Origin: JAHIYU01 sp964476155
GTDB lineage: Bacteria; Krumholzibacteriota; Krumholzibacteriia; LZORAL124-64-63
Assembly (NCBI GenBank): GCA_964476155.1
Contig: CAYYYS010000025.1
Location: forward strand, 1-38,720
Length of the DNA: 38,720 nucleotides
Reading direction: 5' to 3'
Shown here in pieces: positions 19,101-27,248 of the stretch. Made by a program: the position numbers and the translations under genes. The first letter of the stretch is position 1. The number at the start of each line of letters is the position of its first letter. A model generated the notes under the pieces. The model worked only from the letters and a program-made list of their open reading frames with translations, had not been told where the DNA came from and did not search any database.

Positions 19101-20019
19101 TGTCGGCGAGCAGACTGCGCCCCTGCATTCCTTCGAGTCGATATCCCGCCAAGTCCCCCTGGAAAGCGATGTCCAGCCACAGGGAGTCGGCCCGGGTCGT
19201 CAACTCGAGCCGCGTGTCGCCGGCGGCCAGGAAGCCGAGCTGCATGTCGATGAGATCCTCGATTTCGGGCGTCGAAATACCGTTGGCGGTGAGGCGCAGG
19301 GAGAGATCGCCGTTGTGGTGACGATTACCGGCGGCCGTCATGGCGTGCCCGTTCAAGGTACCGAGCAACTGTTCGGTGTTGATGCGGAAGTCGTCCACGG
19401 TCAGATGTCCGGACAGGGCCGCGAACCGGCAGTCCCGGCTGACCCAGTCCAGGTCGCCACTCCGACAGGTCAGCGTCAGCGCGGTGTCGGCCCTGACGGT
19501 GCCGCGCCAGGCGATGTCGCGCACTTCCTCCTCGATGCGTCCCCGAGGGCCGGACAGGGATATCGTGGACCGGACGATCTCCAGGTCATCCACCCGGAAA
19601 CGAGGCAGCTTGAAGGGACTGCCCGGTTCGACCGATGCGTCGACGGGCGGTTCATCGCCGCGACGGGCGAGGCAAACGGCGCCACTGACGCCGACACGGC
19701 GCAGACGCAGCGGGCTGCGCAACAACTCGCCGAAGCTGTAATCGACCGACAGCGTATCCACGCCCACGTCGATGGCCGCGCCGCGCTCGCCGCGCAGGGA
19801 CAGGGTCACATCGTACAGGGTCAGGCCCTTGAGCATGTTGCCCGAGAAGGCGCCGATCTGGAGGTCGCCGTCGCTGTCGCGCAACAAGTGACGTGTGGCC
19901 AGTTGTGCGAAGTAGGGCGTAAGCAGGTCCGGGTGCGTGATCACCCACCAGACGGCGGCGGCGATCAGCATGAGCGCCACCAGCAACGTCCCCCTCTTCT
20001 TGCCCATGCGCCAACGCAT
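16162..20019 (-). CDS. tamB: TamB/YtfN-like translocation and assembly module protein
   Basis: A 1285-residue AsmA/TamB-family protein. TamB proteins span the periplasm from an inner-membrane anchor and work with TamA; they are implicated in barrel insertion and phospholipid transport. One N-terminal membrane segment (TLLVALMLIAAAVWWVI) is followed by a long beta-rich region of the TamB type. The C-terminal domain shows the conserved GRVREDGTTQMLIGVGKYIGRDLY...EYQISNHLLLQSEIS pattern and ends in ...KYRFEY. The ATG at 20019 shares one base with the tamA stop (TGATG); an internal ATG at 20007 is also possible. The open frame to 20190 is a shadow of tamA. It is flanked by tamA and the propeller-barrel protein in one operon. 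Confidence 0.92.
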   Translation of the reverse strand: MRWRMGKKRGTLLVALMLIAAAVWWVITHPDLLTPYFAQLATRHLLRDSDGDLQIGAFSGNMLKGLTLYDVTLSLRGERGAAIDVGVDTLSVDYSFGELLRSPLRLRRVGVSGAVCLARRGDEPPVDASVEPGSPFKLPRFRVDDLEIVRSTISLSGPRGRIEEEVRDIAWRGTVRADTALTLTCRSGDLDWVSRDCRFAALSGHLTVDDFRINTEQLLGTLNGHAMTAAGNRHHNGDLSLRLTANGISTPEIEDLIDMQLGFLAAGDTRLELTTRADSLWLDIAFQGDLAGYRLEGMQGRSLLADNILTWHHLEGRINGAWFSGRGHFDVGDPGDVVFRLTGDVADVDLAKDLVPDIGLPESDGWGWLSLWRRDSTNETRVSGWLRDGYIAAVPFDSVSVSIEADDAGVTFHSLELSHADQTAHLTGYADTSGAFLGRLEIEARDLSTLPGEWPSPPLAGALQASGTLTGQDPVYDFEGVVAIASVELGPVRMDGCRADITVENILGLPEVSAEIAGNSLICAGVRLGTFTTGGVVTSKAAILHHFNAQNGDTTLVFRTQADFGPAAVDFYLPQLEFVLDGNSWRLEEPARFKTGDGFFSLDPTALVSEYGALHAFGVWDESGDHLDGEVVLDRFDLDLVNSLMAGEGRLNGDLTAVLSLGGTPYEPLLGLEARLEACSLPLATIDSLTVAAIFYDDSLDIRRLDLHSNHGRVKGSGVLTHRGVDPEEFWPGASLNLHLDIIGGDWAFLDQFAIPSLDRIAGTFDGSVDVAGTTYAPELEGHLVSTPFHVHWLHLDELTGSVSYDDGQLTLGALQGRKEDLALTGRLEIPLELDFHTEPVSPLDGPFYMQITIPPETDLTALTSLCNAFVESGGRGGLDLIVSGPAEHPYYSGSVEVAEGSCVIRGLSEVYRDVSCTGSWQGDILTISDIQGREGARGTLTGDGTLTFKGLELERFDFQLAADRFLVASIPELRALVRSDDLTFASVKVGPDSLIVPRFSGELELIEARYVGDFSEQPSLSDPRVGTVAPDWLADLNIQAPRSSGRVVNSTMELDLGGNVRLVRDLDGIYLRGTMDINRGHLPVFNNDFKVTRGSLDFSQEVGVIPSIDMTAETSVRLPAPSGETRRLEKIYVDVTGSAMAPVVAFRSESGYARSNIERMLLGLSPHATDAQTDSAIRQGTMAAGFNLLEREVAAELDQLDTFDIESGRVREDGTTQMLIGVGKYIGRDLYVKFAQAVTDQDREVLVEYQISNHLLLQSEISRRLDEALGNTTYSVDLKYRFEY

Positions 20020-22142
20020 CAGAACGGGAACCCCAGTGAAAAGTGATAGATGACTCTGGCTTCGGTCTCGGTCTTGTTCTCGTCCACCACCAATTTCGCA
20101 CGCTTCAGCGGGAAGCCCACGTCGAGACGGATCGGTCCCACCAGCGTGTCGATACGCACGCCGCCGCCGACGCTGTAGCGGTAGTCCCAAAGCTTGGTCG
20201 CCGCTTCATCGTCGGGATCGCGCGGAAAGGAGCGCCAGCGGAAGCTGCGTAGACGGATATCCTCCGCACGCTCCCACACGTTGCCGCCGTCCACGAACAT
20301 CACGCCGTTCACGTTCCACTTGCTCAGTACGGGCATTGGGAAACGCCATTCGACGTTCGTGAGCAGCAGGTAGTTGCCCCCGCGGGCCGGCTTGTCCTTA
20401 AGCGGTACATCACTGGCGAGCTGCAGAGAGTCTTGCAGCGCCTGGTCCGTGATCTGCGGACCGAGGCTGCGCTGCAGATAGCCCCGCACAGTGGAGGCCC
20501 CCCCGGCGAAGAAGCGCTCCTGATACGGGACTCCGTCGGCGCCGCGATCCTTTGACCCGGCGTAGGGTCTGACGGCGCCGGCGCTCACGCGCCACGCCAG
20601 CACTCCTCCCAGTGGCGTTCGCTTGTAGCCGTGCATACCGGCCGAGAGCTTCACGAAGGAGTTGTCGCCACCCAGGGGACCACCCCCTACCTCGAATTGT
20701 AGCGTGCGCAGGCTACCGCGCTCGGGGCGTAGGGGATCGTCGCGTCGCTCCTCGTAGAAGTCCCACCCCACCGACCGGGTATCGGAGGAGCGCAGGTCGC
20801 TTAATTCGTAGGCTTCACGCAACGACGTGATTGCGTCTGGATGCAGGTTGGGATCCACCTCTTCCACGCGCAGCCTCAACGTGTTGATCACCCGCGGTCC
20901 ACCCTGGAAGCGCGTACCGAAGGACAGGCCCTGTGTCTCCAGGTTGAGACCGGACTCGCCGCGCGTCTCGAACGCCAGGTAGATGTTGGTGTCCAGCGTG
21001 AACTTGCCTAGCAGTCGCGGGTAGGTATGCAGGATGTCGTAGTGGTAATTGAGTTCCGGTTCGGCGGTCCCCCCGGACAGGCGCTGCACGTCCTCGTAGT
21101 TCAGATAGTTGCGCGTGCGCAGGCGCAGGCGCTGCCCCGTGCCGAAGAGATTATTGTGTCCCCAGGCCGCCAGCAGACGGATCCGCTCGCGGCTGCCCAC
21201 ACCGAAACCGAACTCGAAATATCCGGGTTTTCGTTCCACGACGTGCACCAGCAGGTCGGTGGTGCCGGCGACCGTGTCGGCATTGACGGGGACGAAGCTG
21301 ACGTCCCGGAACAGGGAAGTCTCCAACAGTTGACGCTGGGAGCGTTCCACGTTGCTCCAGCGAAACAGGTCCCCCTCCTTCACACGCAGTTCCCGGCTGA
21401 TCAATTCCGGGCGACTCAGCTGCTGCCCCTCCACGGTGATCGAGCCGATGGTGTAGGCCGGCCCGGCGTTGATCGCGTAGACGAGCGAGGCGTCGTTGCG
21501 GCCGGGGACGTCCGTGACCGCGATGGTCATGGTGGGAACGATGGACGCGTCAAGATGACCGAGTTCCCATAGGCGCGTGCGCATGAGATAGATGTCGGAC
21601 CCCAGGGCGTTCAGATCCGCGGGGGCCGGCACACCCGTCGTGTACCGCAAACCCTCGAGGAGGTCGGCGGTGTCCAGGCCAATCTCGCCCACGACGCTCA
21701 CGTCGCCCAGGTAGGTTCGCGGTCCCTCGACAACCTGGATGTTGATCACGTCGCCACGGCCTTCGGGATCCGCCCCCACCGAGTCGAGCGTCACGGTCAC
21801 ATCATGAAAACCGCGCTGATGGTAATAACCTGCGACAAGCTTCAGCTCGGCTTCGAGCAGATGGGGCTGGTAGCGCGCCTTGCGATCGGACAGACCGATA
21901 ATCATCAGGGGATGGAACCAGCGGGGCTCGCGGATCTTCAAGATGCCCTTGAGGTCGTCGTCCGTGTAGGTTTCGTTACCGTCGATGTGGATTCTGTAGA
22001 GCAGATGCTGATCGAGCCCGTAGTCGAGTTCGCTGACCGCACCGGCGGGCGGCGCGACCGCCAACAGACAGCAGCAAGACACGAGACCCGCAAGGGTCGC
22101 GCGCTTCAGGAAGTTTCGCGGTTGCAGAACTGTCTTGCTCAT
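20019..22142 (-). CDS. tamA: TamA-like Omp85 family outer-membrane protein
   Basis: A 707-residue Omp85 protein. After a signal peptide (hydrophobic stretch around LAGLVSCCCLLAVAPPAGA) there are three POTRA-like repeats: YRIHIDGNETYTDDDL..., TYLGDVSVVGEIGLD... and YTIGSITVEGQQLSRPEL.... A 16-strand-type barrel follows, with the FFAGGASTVRGYLQRSLGP motif of the conserved L6 loop and a terminal phenylalanine. Three POTRAs rather than five, plus direct coupling to tamB, point to TamA rather than BamA. Start is ATG at 22142, or the adjacent GTG at 22145; no strong Shine-Dalgarno sequence is seen. It heads the envelope operon. The palindrome at 22175-22353 lies immediately upstream, and its effect on expression is unknown. 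Confidence 0.92.
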   Translation of the reverse strand: MSKTVLQPRNFLKRATLAGLVSCCCLLAVAPPAGAVSELDYGLDQHLLYRIHIDGNETYTDDDLKGILKIREPRWFHPLMIIGLSDRKARYQPHLLEAELKLVAGYYHQRGFHDVTVTLDSVGADPEGRGDVINIQVVEGPRTYLGDVSVVGEIGLDTADLLEGLRYTTGVPAPADLNALGSDIYLMRTRLWELGHLDASIVPTMTIAVTDVPGRNDASLVYAINAGPAYTIGSITVEGQQLSRPELISRELRVKEGDLFRWSNVERSQRQLLETSLFRDVSFVPVNADTVAGTTDLLVHVVERKPGYFEFGFGVGSRERIRLLAAWGHNNLFGTGQRLRLRTRNYLNYEDVQRLSGGTAEPELNYHYDILHTYPRLLGKFTLDTNIYLAFETRGESGLNLETQGLSFGTRFQGGPRVINTLRLRVEEVDPNLHPDAITSLREAYELSDLRSSDTRSVGWDFYEERRDDPLRPERGSLRTLQFEVGGGPLGGDNSFVKLSAGMHGYKRTPLGGVLAWRVSAGAVRPYAGSKDRGADGVPYQERFFAGGASTVRGYLQRSLGPQITDQALQDSLQLASDVPLKDKPARGGNYLLLTNVEWRFPMPVLSKWNVNGVMFVDGGNVWERAEDIRLRSFRWRSFPRDPDDEAATKLWDYRYSVGGGVRIDTLVGPIRLDVGFPLKRAKLVVDENKTETEARVIYHFSLGFPF

Positions 22143-22174
22143 CACTCGATCACGATGTAAAAACTACCAGGAGT

Positions 22175-22353
22175 AGCCTGGATTACTTATGAGTCACCGT
22201 AGCGAGGAGACGCAGGTTGAAATCTGACAGTGCCCTCACAAGACTTCGCGACCGAGGCATACCAGTAGGTACGTTGAGGGAGCGAAGTCGAGAAGGTGCT
22301 GTCAGATTTCAACCTGCGCCTCCGCAGTAGGTGACTCATGAGTAATCCGGGCT
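22175..22353. repeat. 179-bp imperfect palindrome (element A) between divergent genes
   Basis: The arms are 22175-22198 against 22330-22353 (22 of 24 bases complementary) and 22211-22230 against 22299-22318 (20 of 20). A further GACTTCGC/GCGAAGTC pair lies at 22242-22249 and 22282-22289. Together they could fold into one long interrupted hairpin. It contains no open frame of note. It fills most of the 260-base gap between tamA (minus) and the small lipoprotein gene (plus). No flanking direct duplication was recognised. A dispersed palindromic repeat or a miniature transposon remnant is the likely nature. Confidence 0.85.
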
Positions 22354-22404
22354 AAAACGACACCGGCGTAAATCCGTTCCCGGCAGCATATCATGGAGAC
22401 GCCC

Positions 22405-22827
22405 ATGCCCGTCAGCAAGAAAACCCTCCGACGCATCGTCCTGAACACGATCTTGTGTCCGGTCCTGCTGCTGTCGAGCGGCTGTCGGAGCGACAACGCC
22501 CGCCCGCTTCGCCTGGACGACCTCACGCCCGCCGAGCACCGCTTCGTCACCCGCTTCATCGTCCTGGAGAGGGCCCGCGCCGTGGCGCTGATGGATCGCG
22601 AGACCGGCGAGGCCCTGTTCGATTCCCTGGCGGCGGCCTGGGGAGACAGCGCCCTGGCCCAGGCCCGGGCGGACCAGCCCGAAGACACCAAGCGCCAGGC
22701 CGCCCTGCAGACTCTCATAGCATCGATCCTGGATGCCGAGGAGGACTCCCTCGTGCTGGCCCCGGAGGCTCGCCGTCTGGGCGCGCCCCTGCTCGATCCC
22801 CCGGAAAAGGAAACCCCGTCCGAATAA
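22405..22827 (+). CDS. Small predicted lipoprotein of unknown function
   Basis: A 140-residue protein that I do not recognise. It begins with basic residues (MPVSKKTLRR), a hydrophobic stretch and the lipobox LSSGC, so it should be a lipid-anchored exported protein. The mature part is mostly charged and helical, with an LTPAEHRFVTRFIVLERARAVALMDRETGEALFDSLAAAWGDSAL region. This pattern is seen in small hypothetical lipoproteins of related phyla, but I cannot name a domain. The ATG at 22405 is preferred because GGAGA lies six bases before it; an ATG at 22393 would add four residues. It is the only plus-strand gene in this stretch and converges on rseP with six bases between the stops. Confidence 0.75.
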   Translation: MPVSKKTLRRIVLNTILCPVLLLSSGCRSDNARPLRLDDLTPAEHRFVTRFIVLERARAVALMDRETGEALFDSLAAAWGDSALAQARADQPEDTKRQAALQTLIASILDAEEDSLVLAPEARRLGAPLLDPPEKETPSE

Positions 22828-22833
22828 TCCGGG

Positions 22834-24228
22834 TTAACGTCCGGGTATGAGTTTCAGCACATCGACGACGATCACGAACGTCATGAACAACAGCAACATG
22901 ATCAGGCCCACCTGGGTAGCGATGGCCTGCACGCGCTCGTGGACCTGGCGGCGGAAGATCATTTCCAGCAGGATGAAGACCACGTGCCCCCCATCCAGCA
23001 CCGGGATGGGCAGCAGGTTCAACAGGAATAGATTCACGGAGAAGAAGGCGATGAACTGCATGAGGTGCCCGAAGCTCCAGCGCAGCATCTCGCCGGCCAC
23101 CTGGCCGATGCGGATGGGACCGCCCACCGCGTCCATGCCCAGCCGACCCAGGAAGAAATCCGACAGTGTGCTGAACGTGGCGCTGATCGTGCGGGTCGTC
23201 GCCAGATAGCCGAAGCGGAGCCCCTCGAAAACGCCCACCGGCTGGGATTCGTAGTACTGGTCGAAGAAGATGCGTCCGATGGTCGAGTCGGGGCGGCCTT
23301 CCGCCGCTTCGGGAACGACGGACGCTTCCATGACCACGCCCTCGCGCTCCCAACGCACAGACACGCTCTGATCGGCGTGGGCGTTGATGATCCGCGCGAT
23401 GGCACCGAAGGAATGGACGTCCTCATCGTTCAAGGCCAGGATACGATCACCGGTACGCAGGCCCATCTCCGCGGCGGGACCGCCCTTCTGCACCAGCCCG
23501 ACCATGGTGTCCATGGGCTCGAGGCCGAGATACCAGACCTGGTTCTCCTGACGGGGAACGAGACTCATCTCCAGGATACGCCCGTCGCGCTCGACGGTGA
23601 ACGGGACGCTCTGCGGCGCCAGGGGGTCGGGCTCGGGACCTCCGATCAGGCCGATGCGAACGTCTCGCCAGATGGACACCTCTTCACCCGCGATGGTGTC
23701 GATCCGATCCCCCACCAGCAGTCCGGCTTCCGCGGCGGGAGACCCGTCCTGGACGACGCCGACCGTGGTTACCGGAATGACCGGCGTGCCCAACGACCAG
23801 ACAATGATCGTGTAGATGAAGAACGCCAGCAGTAGGTTGGCCAACGGACCGGCGAGGACCACGGCCAGACGCTGCCAGGTCGGGCGGTTCCGGAAGTGCC
23901 GTTCGACGGGAATGGGATCGTCGCGCAGGGCGGCGGCGCGGTCACCCTCGGCCGTGCCGATGGGATACTGATGCGCGGCGCCGGTCCCGGTGTCCTGGAT
24001 CTCCTCCAACACACCCTCGCCGGCCATCTTCACGTAGCCGCCGAATGGTACGACCGACAGGGCGTACTCCGTCTCGCCGAAACGCTTGCGCAGGATCTTG
24101 GGACCGAAACCGATGGAGAAGGTCTTGACGTAGATCCCCGTCCACTTGCACAGGGAGAAGTGCCCCAGCTCGTGAATGATGATCACGATCCCCAGGGTCA
24201 ACACAAAAGCCACGATGGTCTGGAACAC
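22834..24228 (-). CDS. rseP: RseP-type site-2 intramembrane zinc metalloprotease
   Basis: A 464-residue inner-membrane M50 protease. RseP enzymes cut transmembrane segments of anti-sigma factors and remnant signal peptides. The first membrane helix carries HELGH (residues 19-23) and the distal site is LLPIPVLDGGHVV, giving the third zinc ligand. Two PDZ domains lie between (VGVVQDGSPAAEAGLLVGDRI and GLVQKGGPAAEMGLRTGDRI). Final membrane helices end at ...FVIVVDVLKLIPGR. The start is a GTG at 24228 with GGAG eight bases upstream. It is the last gene of the pyrH-frr-uppS-cdsA-dxr-rseP series, following dxr by 29 bases. No anti-sigma partner is in the window. Confidence 0.95.
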   Translation of the reverse strand: MFQTIVAFVLTLGIVIIIHELGHFSLCKWTGIYVKTFSIGFGPKILRKRFGETEYALSVVPFGGYVKMAGEGVLEEIQDTGTGAAHQYPIGTAEGDRAAALRDDPIPVERHFRNRPTWQRLAVVLAGPLANLLLAFFIYTIIVWSLGTPVIPVTTVGVVQDGSPAAEAGLLVGDRIDTIAGEEVSIWRDVRIGLIGGPEPDPLAPQSVPFTVERDGRILEMSLVPRQENQVWYLGLEPMDTMVGLVQKGGPAAEMGLRTGDRILALNDEDVHSFGAIARIINAHADQSVSVRWEREGVVMEASVVPEAAEGRPDSTIGRIFFDQYYESQPVGVFEGLRFGYLATTRTISATFSTLSDFFLGRLGMDAVGGPIRIGQVAGEMLRWSFGHLMQFIAFFSVNLFLLNLLPIPVLDGGHVVFILLEMIFRRQVHERVQAIATQVGLIMLLLFMTFVIVVDVLKLIPGR

Positions 24229-24257
24229 GTCTTATCTCCATCCACTGGGGCGCCGGG

Positions 24258-25499
24258 TCAGGCGCCGTGTTTTTTCGCGATGAGGACTTCGGCCACGCGC
24301 CGGGCCTCGGCATCCGCGGCCAGGGCATCGTCCAGGTCGTTGACCGGAGCGGCCGGCAAGGCTGCCAGGGCGCCTTCGATCACGCGGGCAATATCGGTAT
24401 AAGCGAGCTTGTCGTCCAGCAGGGCCGCCACCGCAGCCTCGTTGGCACCGTTGAGCGTGATGGTGGCGCTGCCGCCGGCCTCGCCGGCCTCGCGGGCCAG
24501 TCGCAGGCAGGGGAACCGTTCGGGATCGGGCGCCTCGAAGTGCAGATTGCCCAGGGCCGCCAGGTCGAGCCGCGCGGTTTCCAGGTCCAGGTGACGTTCG
24601 CCGGCCAGGGCGTAAAGCAGGGGAACGCGCATGTCCGGCGCGCCCAGCTGGGCCATGACCGCGCCGTCGCGGAAAACCGCCAGCGAATGGACGGTCGAGC
24701 CGGGATGCACCACCACATCCAACCGCGAGTAGGGCAGACCGAAGAGTACGTGGGCCTCGATGACTTCCAGACCCTTGTTCATGAGGGTCGCCGAATCCAC
24801 GGTGATCTTGGGTCCCATGTCCCAGGTCGGATGGTCCAGGACCTGCGCACGGGTGACCGACGCCATTTCCGCCCGGCTCAGGGTGCGGAAGGCCCCCCCC
24901 GAAGCGGTGAGGGTGAGTGATTCGATTTCGTCGGGTCCGCGTCCCACCAGGCACTGGGCCAGGGCCGAATGTTCCGAATCGACGGGAATCACTTCGGCGC
25001 CACCGGCAATGGTCGCCCGACGCACGAGGTCGCCGCCGACCACCAGGGATTCCTTGTTGGCCAGGGCGATGCGACGTCCGGCTTGCGCCGCCGCCAGGGT
25101 CGGTTCGAGTCCCACGGCTCCCACCAGGCCGTTGACCATGCACGCCGCGTTGGGTAGGGCGGCCAATTCGAGCAGGCCCTCGCGTCCGGGCGGCAGCAAG
25201 CGTCGCGATAGTCGTTTGTCCTCGCGCGCCCGGCGGTGCGCGGCATCGTAAGCCAGCGTTACGGCCGGTGTGTCGGCGGCCCCGGCCCGCTCCAATCGGT
25301 CAACCAGATCGCTCAACTCATCCACGCGTCCACCGGCGGACAAGCCGAGCACACGGATCTTGTCGGGATGACGTTCGGCCAATTCCACCGTCTGGGTGCC
25401 GATGGACCCCGTGGCGCCCAGCAGCACCACGCCGACGGGTTCGGACAACGCCCGCGGACGGCGGCCGATGTGGTAGAGGGGCTCGGGGGATGGCGTCAC
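24258..25499 (-). CDS. dxr: 1-deoxy-D-xylulose 5-phosphate reductoisomerase
   Basis: A 413-residue enzyme of the non-mevalonate isoprenoid pathway. It converts DXP to 2-C-methyl-D-erythritol 4-phosphate with NADPH and a divalent metal. The NADPH-binding GATGSIG is at 28-34. Substrate and metal motifs follow: ALANKESLV, PVDSEHSA and MGPKITVDSATLMNKGLEVIEA. The C-terminal HLDLETARLDLAALGNLHFEAPD and LNGANEAAVAALL segments are typical. The GTG start at 25499 lies two bases after the cdsA stop, so translation is probably coupled. The roughly 20 residues before GVVLLGATG are longer than in many relatives; a later start cannot be excluded. Confidence 0.96.
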   Translation of the reverse strand: MTPSPEPLYHIGRRPRALSEPVGVVLLGATGSIGTQTVELAERHPDKIRVLGLSAGGRVDELSDLVDRLERAGAADTPAVTLAYDAAHRRAREDKRLSRRLLPPGREGLLELAALPNAACMVNGLVGAVGLEPTLAAAQAGRRIALANKESLVVGGDLVRRATIAGGAEVIPVDSEHSALAQCLVGRGPDEIESLTLTASGGAFRTLSRAEMASVTRAQVLDHPTWDMGPKITVDSATLMNKGLEVIEAHVLFGLPYSRLDVVVHPGSTVHSLAVFRDGAVMAQLGAPDMRVPLLYALAGERHLDLETARLDLAALGNLHFEAPDPERFPCLRLAREAGEAGGSATITLNGANEAAVAALLDDKLAYTDIARVIEGALAALPAAPVNDLDDALAADAEARRVAEVLIAKKHGA

Positions 25500-25501
25500 G
25501 C

Positions 25502-26395
25502 CTATCCTCCCCGGCTCATCAGGTACGTGACCGCGAAGTAGACGAAGGGCGCCGTGAAGAGGAAGGAATCGAAACGGTCCAGCACGCCGCCGTGGCCGGG
25601 CAGCAGACCGGCGGTGTCCTTGACGCCGGCGTCCCGCTTGAGCAGGGATTCGACCAGGTCGCCCGCCTGGGCCAGGATCGCACCGACCAGGCCGATCAGC
25701 GCACCTTGCAAGGGCGTGATGAAGGGCACGAAGGTGTGCGCGGACACGAAACCTGCGGCCACCGCGGCGATCGCGCCGCCAACGGCGCCTTCCCGCGATT
25801 TCTTCGGGCTCACTCGCGCGAGCAGCGGATGCGACCCGATCGCCACACCCACCAGATAAGCCGCAGTATCGTAGGTCCAGGTGATCGCGGCGGTCAGCCC
25901 CAGGGCCCGCAGACCCACAGCGTAATCCACACCCACGGGCGACGGGATCTCCCGCAGCTGGACCAGGAAACTCCCCAGCCAGCCAACGTACATGACCCCA
26001 AGCAGCGTAATTGCAATATGGGCAAGAGGATGCTGCATGTCCTTGCGAAATAACTCAAATACCATAACAGCCAGGACCGTGGCCGTGAGCACGAGAGGCA
26101 AATGGTCGCCACCGTCGGCAGCAGCCCAGACCCAGGCCAATCCGGCGACCAGGGTCAGGCCCCCGAAAGGACCGTAGCCCTTGGCTTTCATCAGATCGAG
26201 AAACTCGCGCAACCCCAGCACGACGAATAGCCCGACGAACAGGCGGAACACCAGTCCACCCCGATAAGCCGCCAGGACGACCAGAGGACCACCGATAAAA
26301 ATGACCAGGAGCCTGGGTACGATGTCGGCGTTCACGAAGCGGCGCCAGGGCGATTCGCCGCCGCGCTTATCGTCGCTCTGCCGGGAGGAGTTCAC
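25502..26395 (-). CDS. cdsA: Phosphatidate cytidylyltransferase (CDP-diglyceride synthase)
   Basis: A 297-residue integral membrane enzyme that makes CDP-diacylglycerol from phosphatidic acid and CTP, the branch point of phospholipid synthesis. There are about eight hydrophobic segments. The family signature SLLKRDAGVKDTAGLLPGHGG followed by VLDR is complete near the C-terminus, and SPKKSREGAVGG precedes it. The GTG start overlaps the uppS stop as GTGA (26392-26395). The soluble, basic N-terminus of about 25 residues is unremarkable. It sits in the usual place between uppS and dxr. Confidence 0.95.
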   Translation of the reverse strand: MNSSRQSDDKRGGESPWRRFVNADIVPRLLVIFIGGPLVVLAAYRGGLVFRLFVGLFVVLGLREFLDLMKAKGYGPFGGLTLVAGLAWVWAAADGGDHLPLVLTATVLAVMVFELFRKDMQHPLAHIAITLLGVMYVGWLGSFLVQLREIPSPVGVDYAVGLRALGLTAAITWTYDTAAYLVGVAIGSHPLLARVSPKKSREGAVGGAIAAVAAGFVSAHTFVPFITPLQGALIGLVGAILAQAGDLVESLLKRDAGVKDTAGLLPGHGGVLDRFDSFLFTAPFVYFAVTYLMSRGG

Positions 26396-27246
26396 GGGCG
26401 GACCTTCAGCATCTTCTTCCAGCGGGCCGGGTCCAGCAGCGATCGCCGCCGGTCACCATCTCCCCCATCACCGGTCTCACCCTCCACACCGCCGAAGCGA
26501 CGCTCGCGGCCCTGGTAGTCGGCGACGGCCTCGAGCAATTCACGCTCGCCGAAGTCGGGCCAGAGGACGGGAGTGAAAAAGATCTCGGCGTAGGCGGACT
26601 GCCAGATGAGGAAATTACTGAGGCGATACTCGCCACTGGTGCGGATCACCAGATCGGGGTCGGGGATCTCGGGGGCATAGAGTTGCCCGCGAAATGTATC
26701 CTCGTCGATGGCGTCGGGCTTCAGGTCGCCAGCGGCGACTTGCCGCGCCAGCCTGCGGCAGGCGTGAATGATCTCGGTGCGGCCGCCGTAGGCCAGGGCC
26801 AAATTCAAGGTCAGGCCCGTGTTGCCGGAGAGGGCGTCGATAACCCCGTCCAGGGACTTGCTGGCCCGGTCCGGAATCGCGTCCAGTTCACCGCTGGCTA
26901 CCAGGCGCACGTTCTGTTTGGCGAGGGCCTCGCTCTCCACCACCAGCACTTCCTCGAGGAAAGTCCACAAGGCGTCGACCTCGAGCTTGGGCCGCTTCCA
27001 GTTTTCCTGGGAGAACGTGTAGAGCGTGAGGTAATCGACGCCGAGTCGGCCGCAGGTCTCGAGGGTTCGCCGAACCGAATGACGGCCGGCGCGGTGTCCG
27101 GCCACGCGGGGCAACCGTCGGCGATGCGCCCAGCGGCCGTTACCGTCCATGATCACCGCGATGTGTCGAGGCAGGCCACCACGACGCTTCACTTGTTCGC
27201 AAAACGCTTCGATGGTGACGGCATCGTCTTTAGAATCGGCCCCCAT
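26392..27246 (-). CDS. uppS: Undecaprenyl (isoprenyl) diphosphate synthase
   Basis: A 284-residue cis-prenyltransferase that elongates farnesyl diphosphate to the C55 carrier lipid used for peptidoglycan and O-antigen assembly. Visible motifs are IMDGNGRWA (32-40, with catalytic Asp34), GHRAG, YTFSQENWKRP and the C-terminal RTSGEYRLSNFLIWQSAYAE. The tail after ...DYQGRERRFGG is about 35 residues longer than in E. coli and is rich in Gly, Asp and Arg; its role is unknown. ATG start at 27246, two bases after the frr stop. The exact chain length of the product cannot be read from the sequence. Confidence 0.96.
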   Translation of the reverse strand: MGADSKDDAVTIEAFCEQVKRRGGLPRHIAVIMDGNGRWAHRRRLPRVAGHRAGRHSVRRTLETCGRLGVDYLTLYTFSQENWKRPKLEVDALWTFLEEVLVVESEALAKQNVRLVASGELDAIPDRASKSLDGVIDALSGNTGLTLNLALAYGGRTEIIHACRRLARQVAAGDLKPDAIDEDTFRGQLYAPEIPDPDLVIRTSGEYRLSNFLIWQSAYAEIFFTPVLWPDFGERELLEAVADYQGRERRFGGVEGETGDGGDGDRRRSLLDPARWKKMLKVRP

Positions 27247-27248
27247 GG

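Noticed and set aside
17635..20046. 803-codon plus-strand open frame opposite tamB
   Set aside because: A high-GC shadow of tamB with no recognisable domain; tamB on the other strand has a membrane anchor and a conserved C-terminal domain.
22389..22394. TATCAT as the -10 box of the small lipoprotein gene
   Set aside because: Transcription would start after the GGAGA ribosome binding site of that gene, so the box cannot serve the chosen start.
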